Assembly: GCF_036227565.1 (NCBI RefSeq)
Contig: NZ_CP109460.1
Coordinates: 6,262,001 to 6,326,000 of the forward strand
DNA: 64,000 nucleotides
Direction of reading: 5' to 3'
Source: Streptomyces sp. NBC_01454
GTDB lineage: Bacteria > Actinomycetota > Actinomycetes > Streptomycetales > Streptomycetaceae
Made by a program: the position numbers and the translations under genes. The notes beneath the pieces were generated by a model. The model was not told the origin of the DNA. It made no database searches and worked only from the letters and a program-made list of their open reading frames with translations. Numbering within the stretch: the first letter of the stretch is position 1; each line of letters opens with the position of its first letter. This document shows positions 26,335-35,301 of this stretch, one piece after another.

Positions 26335-29073
26335 GTGGCAGCAAAGGCAGCGAAGAAGAGCGAAGCGACCGGCACCCGGGCGGCGGCGGGCGGCCGTCCC
26401 CACCTGCTCCTGATGGACGGGCATTCCATGGCATACCGGGCGTTCTTCGCCCTGCCCGTGGAGAATTTCACGACCGTCTCGGGACAACCGACCAATGCGA
26501 TCTACGGCTTCGCGTCGATGCTCGCGAACACCCTGCGCGACGAGGCGCCCACGCATTTCGCCGTGGCCTTCGACGTCTCGCGCAAGACCTGGCGCTCCGA
26601 GGAGTTCGCCGACTACAAGGCGAACCGCTCCAAGACCCCCGACGAGTTCAAGGGCCAGGTCGAGCTGATCGGCGAGATGCTCGACGCGATGCGGGTCAAG
26701 CGCTTCGCCGTCGAGGGCTTCGAGGCCGACGACGTCATCGCCACCCTCACCGAGCAGGCCACGGCCCAGGGCTTCGAGGTCTCGATCGTCACGGGCGACC
26801 GCGACTCCTTCCAGCTGGTCTCCGACGACGTCACGGTGCTCTACCCCACCAAGGGCGTCTCGGAGCTGACCCGCTTCACCCCGGAGAAGGTCTTCGAGAA
26901 GTACGGCCTGACCCCCGCCCAGTACCCGGACTTCGCCGCGCTGCGCGGCGACCCGTCGGACAACCTCCCCGGCATCCCCGGCGTCGGAGAGAAGACCGCC
27001 ACGAAGTGGATCAACCAGTTCGGTTCGTTCGCGGAGCTGGTGGAGCGTGCCGAGGAGGTCAAGGGCAAGGCGGGCGCCAACCTCCGCGAGCACCTGGACG
27101 CGGTCAGGCTCAACCGCCGGCTCACGGAGATGGTGCGCGATGTCGAGCTGCCGTGCGGCCCGGCGGAGCTGACCCGCGAGGCGTACGACCGGGAGGCGCT
27201 CGCGGTCCTCTTCAACGGGCTGGAGATCCGCAACCAGGGCCTGCGCGACCGGCTGCACGCCGTCGACCCGGGCGCCGCCGAAGCCGCCGAGGAGGCCGCC
27301 CCCGCGGCCGGCATCGAGGTGGACGGCACGGTTCTCGGCGCCGGCGAACTCGCTCCGTGGCTGGCCGAACACGGCACGGGACCGCTCGGCGTGGCCACGG
27401 TCGACGTCTGGAACCTCGGCAGCGGCAGCGTCGCCGAGATCGCGCTCGCCGCCGGCGACGGGCCGGCCGCCTGGTTCGACCCCGCCCAGCTCGACGAGGC
27501 CGACGAGCGCGCCTTCGCCGCCTGGAGCGCGGACGCCGCCCGCCCCAAGGTGATGCACAACGCCAAGGGCCTGATGCGGGTCTTCGGCGAGCACGGCTGG
27601 CGCATCGACGGCGTCACCATGGACACCGCGCTGGCCGCCTACCTGGTCAAGCCGGGCCGCCGCTCCTTCGCCCTGGACGCCCTGGCCATCGAGTACCTGG
27701 GCCGCGATCTCGCCCCCGCCGCGGCCGGTGACGGCCAGCTGGCGTTCGGCGCGGACGAGCAGGCCGAGGCGGACGCCCTGATGGGGCAGGCCCGCACGGT
27801 CCTCGACCTGGGAGCGGCGTTCGAGACGAAGCTGGCCGAGGTCGGCGCGGCCGAGCTGCTGCGCGAGGTGGAGCTGCCGACCAGCGTGCTGCTGGCCCGG
27901 ATGGAGCGCGCCGGCATCGCCGCGGACCGGGGCTGGCTGGAGCGCATGGAGCAGCAGTTCGCGGGCGCGGTGCAGCAGGCCGTCAAGGAAGCGCATGCCG
28001 CCGCCGGCCACGAGTTCAACCTCGGCTCGCCCAAGCAGCTGCAGGAGGTCCTCTTCGGCGAACTGGGCCTGCCCAGGACCAAGAAGACCAAGACGGGCTA
28101 CACCACCGACGCCGACGCCCTGGCCTGGCTGGCCGCCCAGACCGAGAACGAGCTCCCGGTGATCATGCTCAGGCACCGTGAGCAGGCCAAGCTGCGCACC
28201 ACCGTCGAGGGCCTGATCAAGACCATCGGCGCCGACGGCCGGATCCACACCACCTTCAACCAGACCGTGGCCGCCACCGGCCGGCTGTCCTCCACGGACC
28301 CCAACCTCCAGAACATCCCGGTGCGCACGGACGAGGGCCGGGCGATCCGCCGCGGGTTCGTCGTCGGGGAGGGCTTCGAGTCGCTGCTGACCGCCGACTA
28401 CAGCCAGATCGAACTGCGGGTGATGGCCCATCTCTCCGAGGACGAGGGCCTGATCGAGGCGTTCACCTCCGGCGAGGACCTGCACACCACGGTCGCCTCC
28501 CACGTCTTCTCCGTCGCCACCCACGAGGTCGACGCGGAGATGCGCCGCAAGATCAAGGCGATGTCCTACGGCCTGGCGTACGGCCTGTCGGCCTTCGGGC
28601 TCTCCCAGCAGCTGGGCATCCAGCCCGATGAGGCCCGCAAGCTGATGGACAACTACTTCGAGCGCTTCGGCGGGGTGCGCGACTACCTCCGCCGCGCCGT
28701 GGAGGAGGCCCGCGCCACCGGCTACACCGAGACGATGCTCGGCCGCCGCCGCTACCTCCCCGACCTCAACAGCGACAACCGCCAGCGCCGCGAGATGGCC
28801 GAGCGGATGGCCCTGAACGCCCCGATCCAGGGCACCGCCGCCGACATCGTCAAGATCGCGATGCTGCGGGTCGACGCGGCACTGCGGGCCGCGAAGCTGG
28901 AGTCCCGGATGCTGCTCCAGGTCCACGACGAAATCGTGGTCGAGGTCGCCCCGGGCGAGCGCAAGAAGGTCGAGGAACTGCTCCGCCGCGAGATGGCCGA
29001 CGCGGTCGAACTCCGCGCCCCGCTGGACGTCTCCGTCGGCTCTGGCAAGGACTGGGAGTCCGCGGCGCACTGA
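26335..29073 (+). CDS. polA: DNA polymerase I
   Basis: A 912-aa DNA polymerase I for Okazaki-fragment processing and repair synthesis. The 5'-nuclease domain (about 20-310) has LLLMDGHSMAYRAFFA and GDRDSFQLV. The middle domain is a degenerate 3'-5' exonuclease: the Asp/Glu pair of motif I is absent (VATVDVWNLGSG), motif II reads MHNAKGLMR without its Asp, and only the motif III Asp (SFALDALA) remains, as in mycobacterial PolA. The polymerase domain has motif A LLTADYSQIELRVMAHL, O-helix RRKIKAMSYGLAYG and motif C LQVHDEIVVEV. GTG 26335 is supported by the promoter immediately upstream; in-frame GTG 26311 is an alternative. Confidence 0.95.
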   Translation: MAAKAAKKSEATGTRAAAGGRPHLLLMDGHSMAYRAFFALPVENFTTVSGQPTNAIYGFASMLANTLRDEAPTHFAVAFDVSRKTWRSEEFADYKANRSKTPDEFKGQVELIGEMLDAMRVKRFAVEGFEADDVIATLTEQATAQGFEVSIVTGDRDSFQLVSDDVTVLYPTKGVSELTRFTPEKVFEKYGLTPAQYPDFAALRGDPSDNLPGIPGVGEKTATKWINQFGSFAELVERAEEVKGKAGANLREHLDAVRLNRRLTEMVRDVELPCGPAELTREAYDREALAVLFNGLEIRNQGLRDRLHAVDPGAAEAAEEAAPAAGIEVDGTVLGAGELAPWLAEHGTGPLGVATVDVWNLGSGSVAEIALAAGDGPAAWFDPAQLDEADERAFAAWSADAARPKVMHNAKGLMRVFGEHGWRIDGVTMDTALAAYLVKPGRRSFALDALAIEYLGRDLAPAAAGDGQLAFGADEQAEADALMGQARTVLDLGAAFETKLAEVGAAELLREVELPTSVLLARMERAGIAADRGWLERMEQQFAGAVQQAVKEAHAAAGHEFNLGSPKQLQEVLFGELGLPRTKKTKTGYTTDADALAWLAAQTENELPVIMLRHREQAKLRTTVEGLIKTIGADGRIHTTFNQTVAATGRLSSTDPNLQNIPVRTDEGRAIRRGFVVGEGFESLLTADYSQIELRVMAHLSEDEGLIEAFTSGEDLHTTVASHVFSVATHEVDAEMRRKIKAMSYGLAYGLSAFGLSQQLGIQPDEARKLMDNYFERFGGVRDYLRRAVEEARATGYTETMLGRRRYLPDLNSDNRQRREMAERMALNAPIQGTAADIVKIAMLRVDAALRAAKLESRMLLQVHDEIVVEVAPGERKKVEELLRREMADAVELRAPLDVSVGSGKDWESAAH

Positions 29074-29085
29074 GCGGACGACGGA

Positions 29086-29179
29086 CCGGGGAGGGCGCGG
29101 GGCACGTCCCAGGCCCTCCCCGGCGCACATCGGCCGGCTCCGCTGCGTTCTGACGCGGCCGGGCCGGCCGATGTGCGCC
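29086..29179 (+). terminator. Tandem hairpins after polA
   Basis: First hairpin CCGGGGAGGGC / GCCCTCCCCGG (29086-29123, 11 bp). Second hairpin GGCGCACATCGGCCGGC / GCCGGCCGATGTGCGCC (29122-29138 with 29163-29179), a perfect 17-bp stem with a 24-nt loop. Together they should end the polA transcript. Confidence 0.75.
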
Positions 29180-29456
29180 GTACCCCCGGCCGGCTGCGCC
29201 TCCCGCTCCCTCCTCCACGCCACCCCCGACCGGTCTCGCCGCAACCGCCCCACCCCTCCTGATGACTCGTCAGCACGGCCGCCGCGCGCCTCGGGAGTAA
29301 ACGGCCCGCCCCCTCCCCGACCGGTTCCGATCACTATGTGTCCGAAGTGGGTGGTAGATGCCAGGCCCGAGTTGTCGTAGTGTCGCCTGAGTTGGAGCGC
29401 CGGGGAGCGCGATACCGCGTCAGGAGCGCGGTAGGGCAACGCGGAGGGGACCACGT
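29180..29456 (+). other. Promoter and leader region of the lytic transglycosylase gene
   Basis: No gene. Lower-GC sequence near 29330-29360 probably contains the promoter. Closer to the gene a small dyad ACCGCG-N7-CGCGGT lies at about 29414-29432. GGAGGGG precedes the ATG. I looked for the c-di-AMP riboswitch common before actinobacterial wall hydrolases and did not find its conserved blocks. Confidence 0.4.
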
Positions 29457-31268
29457 ATGTCAGCCACATTCCGACGGCGGCTCCACAGGGGAGCGGCCTC
29501 GACGGCCGTGGCGGCCCTGGTGCTCGCCGCCCTGACGGCCTCTCAGGCGCCGGGCGCCGCCGAAGCGGCCGCCGCCAGAAAGCAGCCGCCCCCGCCCCCG
29601 GCCGACACCCCCATCGACGGCGGCACGGCGTACTACACCGACCTGCCGCCCCTCAACAGCCCGGTACCGCCGCGCGGTTCGCACCACACCGGCCCGCACT
29701 CCGGCAGCCCCGCGGGCCCCGCCGAGGCCGGTCTCCCCGCCACCGTCCTGGCCGCGTACAAGAAGGCAGAGTCGGCCATCGAGGGCTCCGACCCGGCCTG
29801 CCGGCTGCCCTGGCAGCTGCTCGCCGGGATCGGCAAGGTCGAATCCGGCCAGGCGCGCGGCGGAGCGGTCGACGCCGAGGGGACCACCCTCCAGCCGATA
29901 CTCGGCCCGCAGCTCAACGGCCACGGCTTCGCGCGGATCACCGACACCGACGGCGGCCGCTACGACGGCGATGTCACCCATGACCGTGCCGTGGGCCCGA
30001 TGCAGTTCATCCCCTCCACCTGGTCACAGGGCGGCCCCGACCGCACCGGCTGGGGCGCCGACGGCAACGGCGACGGCAAGAAGGACCCCAACAACGTCTT
30101 CGACGCGGCGCTCGCCGCCGGCCGCTATCTCTGCGCCGGCGGCCGCGACCTGTCGGACCAGGACGATCTGGACCACGCGATCCTCGGCTACAACAACTCC
30201 GACGAGTATCTGCGCACCGTGCTGTCCTGGTACACGTTCTACCGCCACGGCACCCACGCGATCCCCGACGGCCGGGGCGTCCTTCCGGAACGCCGGCGGG
30301 AGCCCCGTACGGCCGGCGACGACCGCGACGCCCGGACCGGCACCGTGCCCGGGAGCCGCAGCTCCGGCGGCGCGCCGGACAAGGACCGGCGGCACGGCGG
30401 ATCCGGCACCGGAGGGCCCGGCAAGCCCGGCAAGGGACAGCAGCACCACCCCGACAAGCCGGGCGGCACCGACCCCACACCGGGCGGCGGCACCGGCACC
30501 CCGACCCATGAGCCCGACCCCACCCCCAAGCCGCCCGCCGAACCCCGGCTCACCGCCCTCACCCGCGTCGGCGACAAGGACCTGACCGCCACCGCCGGCG
30601 GCGAGTTCACCGCCGCGCCGACGGTCCGCGCCGAGGACGCGGCGGGCAAGCCGGTCGCCGGCGCCCCCGTCCGCTTCACCCTCCCCGCCTCCGCCGGCGC
30701 CCGCTTCCCCGGCGACCGCACCGCCGTCACCGTCACCACCGGCAAGGACGGGCTGGCCGCCGCCCCGGCCCTGCGCGCGGGCGACAAGGCCGGTGCCTTC
30801 ACCGTCCGCGCCACGGCCGTGGGCCGCCCCGCACCCGCCGTCGACTTCGGCGCCACCGTCAAGGCCAAGCCCGCCCCGAAGGCCGACACGCTCGCCCGCA
30901 CCTCGGACAAGCCGCTGACGGCCACCGCCGGCCAGCCCTTCGCCGAGGACGCGGTCGAGATCAAGGCGACCTACCGCGGCAAGCTCGCGGCGGGGGTGCC
31001 GGTCACCGCGACCATGGTCACCGACGACCCGGACCACCCCGTGGAGAACGACAAGGGCCCCTACTTCAAGGACCCCCGGGCCACCGGCGACGACCGGGAC
31101 GACCCGGTCCGCACGCTCACCGGTCTCACCACCAACGCCCAGGGCCTGCTGAAGCTCCCGAAGATCTACACGGACAGTCACGCGGGCACGTTCCTGCTGC
31201 GGCTGACCACCGCCGACGGCGCCGTGCTCACCGTCAAGCTGAAGGTCGCCGCCCCGGCCGGTTCCTGA
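29457..31268 (+). CDS. Secreted lytic murein transglycosylase with Ig-like domains
   Basis: A 603-aa secreted protein. A signal peptide (RRRLHRGAASTAVAALVLAAL to about residue 40) is followed by a Pro-rich segment and an SLT_2/MltB-like lysozyme-fold domain (about 95-265): LPWQLLAGIGKVESGQ with the catalytic Glu, then VGPMQFIPSTW and NNVFDAALAAGRYLC. A Gly/Pro/His/Lys-rich linker (about 275-360) leads to two Ig-like repeats, each with ARTSDKPLTATAGQPF or TRVGDKDLTATAGGEF. It would cleave peptidoglycan glycan strands at the cell surface. ATG 29457 has GGAGGGG upstream. Confidence 0.9.
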   Translation: MSATFRRRLHRGAASTAVAALVLAALTASQAPGAAEAAAARKQPPPPPADTPIDGGTAYYTDLPPLNSPVPPRGSHHTGPHSGSPAGPAEAGLPATVLAAYKKAESAIEGSDPACRLPWQLLAGIGKVESGQARGGAVDAEGTTLQPILGPQLNGHGFARITDTDGGRYDGDVTHDRAVGPMQFIPSTWSQGGPDRTGWGADGNGDGKKDPNNVFDAALAAGRYLCAGGRDLSDQDDLDHAILGYNNSDEYLRTVLSWYTFYRHGTHAIPDGRGVLPERRREPRTAGDDRDARTGTVPGSRSSGGAPDKDRRHGGSGTGGPGKPGKGQQHHPDKPGGTDPTPGGGTGTPTHEPDPTPKPPAEPRLTALTRVGDKDLTATAGGEFTAAPTVRAEDAAGKPVAGAPVRFTLPASAGARFPGDRTAVTVTTGKDGLAAAPALRAGDKAGAFTVRATAVGRPAPAVDFGATVKAKPAPKADTLARTSDKPLTATAGQPFAEDAVEIKATYRGKLAAGVPVTATMVTDDPDHPVENDKGPYFKDPRATGDDRDDPVRTLTGLTTNAQGLLKLPKIYTDSHAGTFLLRLTTADGAVLTVKLKVAAPAGS

Positions 31269-31367
31269 CCCCGCGCCACCCGGCCCGGGCGCCACTACCG
31301 GAGCTCACCGCCCCAACCGGCCGTACACCGCGCCCGGTTGGCGCCGGACCGGTGACCGCGCCCGCCC

Positions 31368-31407
31368 CACCGCCGTCCTGCCCGCCGTCCAGGGCAGGAC
31401 GGCGGTG
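31368..31407 (+). terminator. Terminator after the lytic transglycosylase gene
   Basis: A perfect 16-bp stem CACCGCCGTCCTGCCC / GGGCAGGACGGCGGTG with an 8-nt loop, about 100 nt after the stop and 78 nt before the next start. Confidence 0.8.
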
Positions 31408-31484
31408 CCACGTGTTCTCATCTCGGCCGCCCGTTGCTACGGTGCCCCCGCCTGACGCCGTATCAGTTTCCTGGGAGGCCGGTC

Positions 31485-31619
31485 ATGCGCGCCCTGACAG
31501 CAGCCGCGATCGGACTGGCCGCGGCGCTCGCCCTCGTCCTCGCCCTCACGGCGGCCGGTGACCCCGGCGGCACGACCTCCCCCAAGCCGCTGCTGACCAC
31601 CGTGCCCGCGCACCCCTGA
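31485..31619 (+). CDS. Small membrane or secreted peptide, 44 aa
   Basis: A 44-aa peptide with one hydrophobic helix (LTAAAIGLAAALALVLALTA) and a short Pro/Thr-rich tail ending KPLLTTVPAHP. GGGAGG lies 6 nt before ATG 31485, a strong translation signal. It resembles the small streptomycete proteins catalogued as SPW_0924 family, from memory. It is 15 bp upstream of the DUF3068 gene on the same strand, so probably co-transcribed. Function unknown. Confidence 0.7.
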   Translation: MRALTAAAIGLAAALALVLALTAAGDPGGTTSPKPLLTTVPAHP

Positions 31620-31634
31620 GGGAGGGACACCGCC

Positions 31635-32690
31635 ATGCGCCGCACCGACTCCACCCGCGCCACACCCCCGGCCGACGCCACCACCGACGCCCCCGGCCGG
31701 CGCCGGGCGGCCCGCGGCATGCGCCGCACGGCCAGCCTGGTCCTGCTCGCCCTCGCCGTCTTCTTCACCGCACTGTCCCCGCTGATGCGCTGGTACGCCT
31801 TCCCCCGGCTCGCCAAGATCCCGCCCGGCCAGTACCAGGACATGGTCCTGGAGGCGAAGCCCGCCACCCTCCTCAACTACGGGACGATGAAAGCCGAACA
31901 GGTCCCCGAGGTCACCATCGTGCAGACCCTCAAGGGCAACGTCGCCGCATCCGACCGGATCGAGGAGTCCGCCGGCCGCGATGTCGTCGTCTGGGACACC
32001 CTGTCCTACGTCGCCGGCCCCGACGGAAAAATGGTCTCCGAGATCCCCGAGCGCTACCTCTTCGACGCCCACACCCAGGAACCCGTGCACGCCACCGGCG
32101 AATCGGTCGACGGCGACCCCGTCCGCCGCGAGGGCATCGAATACAAGTGGCCGTTCCTCACCGAGAAACGCGACTACGCCTACTTCGACGCCCAGACCCG
32201 CACCTCCGCCCCCATTCACTACAAGGGCACCCGCACCTTCCGCGGCCTGGAGGTCTACTACTTCGAGCAGACCATCCCCTGGACCAAGGTCGCCATCCCC
32301 AAGAAGATGCCCGTCAAGGGCGTCACCCCGCAGGCCGTCGCGAAGATGGGCACCACCCGCTGGTACACCACCAAGCGGATGTTCTGGGTCGAGCCGGTCA
32401 CCGGAGCGCCGGTCAACGGCCAGGAGATCCACAAGGAGCAGCTGCGCGGCGGCGACCTGCTGCCCGGCGGCCGCACCGTCACCGCCTTCGCCGGCCATGT
32501 GAAGATGCGCGCCGACTACGTCGACGCCACCGTCTCCCTGGTGAGGTCACAGCGCACCCTCGTCCTGCTGCTCACCCGCTACCTCCCCTGGGGGTTCCTG
32601 GCGCTCGGCGCCACGCTGCTCGCCCTGAGCCTGCACCTCGAAGCCCGCAGCCGCCGGCCCCGCACCACCCCCGGGCTCAGCCCCGCTTGA
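31635..32690 (+). CDS. DUF3068-domain membrane protein
   Basis: A 351-aa protein matching DUF3068: an N-terminal transmembrane helix (about 30-55, ASLVLLALAVFFTALSPLM), a large extracytoplasmic domain with YAFPRLAKIPPGQYQ, RYLFDAHTQEPVHATGESVDG and KWPFLTEKRDYAYFD, and a C-terminal transmembrane helix (about 300-330). The family is actinobacterial; some members are called porin PorA family, but this protein is not an obvious porin. It is preceded by the 44-aa peptide gene and its 3' end overlaps hrpB by 14 bp in convergent orientation. Confidence 0.85.
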   Translation: MRRTDSTRATPPADATTDAPGRRRAARGMRRTASLVLLALAVFFTALSPLMRWYAFPRLAKIPPGQYQDMVLEAKPATLLNYGTMKAEQVPEVTIVQTLKGNVAASDRIEESAGRDVVVWDTLSYVAGPDGKMVSEIPERYLFDAHTQEPVHATGESVDGDPVRREGIEYKWPFLTEKRDYAYFDAQTRTSAPIHYKGTRTFRGLEVYYFEQTIPWTKVAIPKKMPVKGVTPQAVAKMGTTRWYTTKRMFWVEPVTGAPVNGQEIHKEQLRGGDLLPGGRTVTAFAGHVKMRADYVDATVSLVRSQRTLVLLLTRYLPWGFLALGATLLALSLHLEARSRRPRTTPGLSPA

Positions 32691-35250
32691 GCCGTGCCGT
32701 CGTGTGCCGCGTCGGCTCGGCCGTCGAGGGGTCCTCCGGCCACGGATGCTTGGGGTAGCGGCCACGCAACTCCGCACGCACGGACCGGTACCCGTCCCGC
32801 CAGAACGACGCGAGATCGGCGGTGACCGCGGCCGGATGCCCGGCGGGGGAGAGCAGATGCACCAGTACCGGCACCCGCCCGCCGGCCACCCGCGGCGAGG
32901 TCTGCCGGCCGAACAACTCCTGCAGTTTCACGGCCAGTACGGGCTGCTCACCCCCGTAATCCACCCGCACCCGCGACCCGCTCGGGACCTCGATGCGCTC
33001 CGGCGCCAGTTCGTCGAAGCGCGCCGCGTCCCCGGTCGCCCACGGCAGCAGCCGGGACAGCGCCTGCCCCGCGTCGATCCGCTCCAGATCCGCCCGCCGC
33101 CGCGCCCGCCCCAGCTCGGTCCCCAGCCACTCCTCCACCCGCTCCAGCAGCGCCGCATCCGACACCTCGGGCCACGGCGCGCCCAACTCCCGGTGCAAGA
33201 ACGCCATCCGCTGCCGCAGGGACACCGCGGCGGCCGGCCAGCGCAGCAGACCCAGCCCCTCCCGCCGCAGACCCGACACCACCGCGTCCCGGAGCAGCTC
33301 GGCGCCGGGCGAGGCCAGCGGCCGCGACGCGAGCTCGATCGCCCCCAGCCGGGTCACCCTCCTGGCCACCACGTCGCCGCCCGACCACCCCACCTCCTCG
33401 CCCGAGGAGTACAGCGCCCCCGCCGCCGCACACGCCGTCTCCTCATCGAGCACCGCCGCCAGCCGCACCCGCGCCGACACCGCCGCCACCGGCCGGTCCG
33501 CCACCGCGACCGCCAGCCACTCGGCATCCCGCAGCCCCGACCCGTCGCCGGCCCGCGACCCCGGCCCCGCCCCCGCCAGCTCGGCCCCCGTCCCCGACGC
33601 CATGAGAAAACTTCCGGCCCCGCGCGCCCGGGCCACCCGCTCCGGGAACGCCAGCGCCGCGACGAGCCCGGCCACCGCATCGTCGCCCCGGCCCCCGTCG
33701 CCGCCCACCGCCGACCCGTCCGCCCCGGCCCGCGGCTCACCCGCCGCCGACGCCAGCCGCCGGGCCTCCTGCCGCCACCGCGCCGCATACGCGTCGCCGC
33801 CCCGGCGCGCGGTACGCCACGCGGCCGCCAGATCGTCCCCGTACGCCCGCGGCGGCTCCTCACTCAGCAGGGCGACCACCTCCGCGGCACGCCGCACACC
33901 CACCTCGGGCGCACCGTCCAGCAGGGCACGCGCCAGCCGCGGATGCAGCCCCAGCCGCGCCATCCGCACCCCCCGGCCGGTCGCCCGGCCCTCCGCGTCC
34001 ACCGCACCGATCGCCGCCAGCACCTCCCGGGCCGCGGCCAGCGCACCGGCCGGCGGCGCGTCGAGCAGCGCGAGACCACCGGCCCCCGGATCGCCCCAGC
34101 ACGCCGCCTGCAGCGCGAAGGCCGTGAGATCGGCGACCCTGATCTCCGGATCGGGGAACGCCGGCAGCCGCCCGTCCTCGCCCTCCGCCCAGCAGCGGTA
34201 GACCACACCGGGCGCCTCGCGCCCCGCCCGGCCGGCCCGCTGACGGGACGCCGCCCGGGAGGCCCGCACGGTCGCCAGCGCACTGAGCCCCCGCGCGTGA
34301 TCCGTCCGCGGCACCCGCGCCAGCCCGCTGTCCACCACCACCCGCACACCCGGCACCGTCAGACTGGACTCCGCCACCGACGTCGCCAGCACCACCCGCC
34401 GCACGCCGTCCCCGCCCGCCAGCACGGCATCCTGCACCTCGGCCGGCGCCCGCCCGTGCACCTGCAACACCTCCGCGTCCACCCCGGCCAGCTGCCCGGC
34501 GACCCGCCCGATCTCCCCGACCCCGGGCAGGAAACACAGCACATCGCCCACCTGCTCACGCAGCGCCTGCCGCACCACCGCGGCCACATGCGTGAGGAGC
34601 GCCGGATCGACCCGCATCCCGTGCGCCGGCCGCACCGGCCGCTGCGGCGGCGCCCACACCACCTCCACGGCATGCGACACGCCCGCCGCCTCGACCACCG
34701 GCGCCGCCTGCCCGCCCGCGCCCAGCAACCGCGCCCACCCCTCGGCGTCCGTGGTCGCCGACGCCGCCACCAGCCCCAGCTCCGGCCGCAGCGTCTCCCG
34801 CACGTCCAGCAGGAAGGCCGCGGAGGTGTCGGCGTCCAGATGCCGCTCATGACACTCGTCCAGGACCACCACATCGACCCCGGCCAGCTCCGGATCGCGC
34901 TGCAGCCGCTGCAGCAGCACCCCGGTGGTCACCACCTCGACGACCGTCCGGGGCCCGGCCCGCCGCTCACCGCGCACCGTGAACCCCACCCGCTCACCGG
35001 CCTTCTCACCCAGCAGCCAGGCCATCCGGCGCGCCGCCGCCCGGGCCGCGATCCGGCGCGGCTCGGCGACCAGCACCCGCCGCGCCGGACCCGAGCCCGT
35101 CAGACCCGCGAGATCCAGCGGCACCAGCGTCGTCTTGCCGGTGCCCGGCGGCGCGCACAGCACCGCGGCACCGGGCCCGTCGAGAGCGGCGCGCAGCGCG
35201 GGCAACGCGGTACGGACGGGCAGCTGGGCGAGGGCGTCACGACGGATCAC
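32677..35250 (-). CDS. hrpB: ATP-dependent helicase HrpB
   Basis: An 857-aa DEAH/RHA-family helicase. Walker A is APPGTGKTTL (residues 33-42), Walker B is the DECH variant VVLDECHERHLD, motif III is ASATTD, and the helicase C-terminal domain carries LATSVAESSLTVPGVRVVVDSG and the arginine-finger motif QRAGRAGR. The HrpB-specific C-terminal domain follows (LDEETACAA, DLASFWRDGY, KHPWPEDPS). Length is usual. Its RNA or DNA substrate role in bacteria is poorly defined. ATG 35250. The end overlaps the convergent DUF3068 gene. Confidence 0.94.
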   Translation of the reverse strand: MIRRDALAQLPVRTALPALRAALDGPGAAVLCAPPGTGKTTLVPLDLAGLTGSGPARRVLVAEPRRIAARAAARRMAWLLGEKAGERVGFTVRGERRAGPRTVVEVVTTGVLLQRLQRDPELAGVDVVVLDECHERHLDADTSAAFLLDVRETLRPELGLVAASATTDAEGWARLLGAGGQAAPVVEAAGVSHAVEVVWAPPQRPVRPAHGMRVDPALLTHVAAVVRQALREQVGDVLCFLPGVGEIGRVAGQLAGVDAEVLQVHGRAPAEVQDAVLAGGDGVRRVVLATSVAESSLTVPGVRVVVDSGLARVPRTDHARGLSALATVRASRAASRQRAGRAGREAPGVVYRCWAEGEDGRLPAFPDPEIRVADLTAFALQAACWGDPGAGGLALLDAPPAGALAAAREVLAAIGAVDAEGRATGRGVRMARLGLHPRLARALLDGAPEVGVRRAAEVVALLSEEPPRAYGDDLAAAWRTARRGGDAYAARWRQEARRLASAAGEPRAGADGSAVGGDGGRGDDAVAGLVAALAFPERVARARGAGSFLMASGTGAELAGAGPGSRAGDGSGLRDAEWLAVAVADRPVAAVSARVRLAAVLDEETACAAAGALYSSGEEVGWSGGDVVARRVTRLGAIELASRPLASPGAELLRDAVVSGLRREGLGLLRWPAAAVSLRQRMAFLHRELGAPWPEVSDAALLERVEEWLGTELGRARRRADLERIDAGQALSRLLPWATGDAARFDELAPERIEVPSGSRVRVDYGGEQPVLAVKLQELFGRQTSPRVAGGRVPVLVHLLSPAGHPAAVTADLASFWRDGYRSVRAELRGRYPKHPWPEDPSTAEPTRHTTARLKRG

Positions 35251-35301
35251 GCCCCCAGTCTGCCGCCCCGGCCCCCGCCACCGGCGGCCGCGCCCACCGC
35301 C

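Noticed and set aside
29330..29456. c-di-AMP (ydaO-type) riboswitch before the lytic transglycosylase gene
   Set aside because: Context fits, since such riboswitches precede actinobacterial wall hydrolases, but the conserved GGGGAACC-type blocks are not in the right order; only a small dyad is present.
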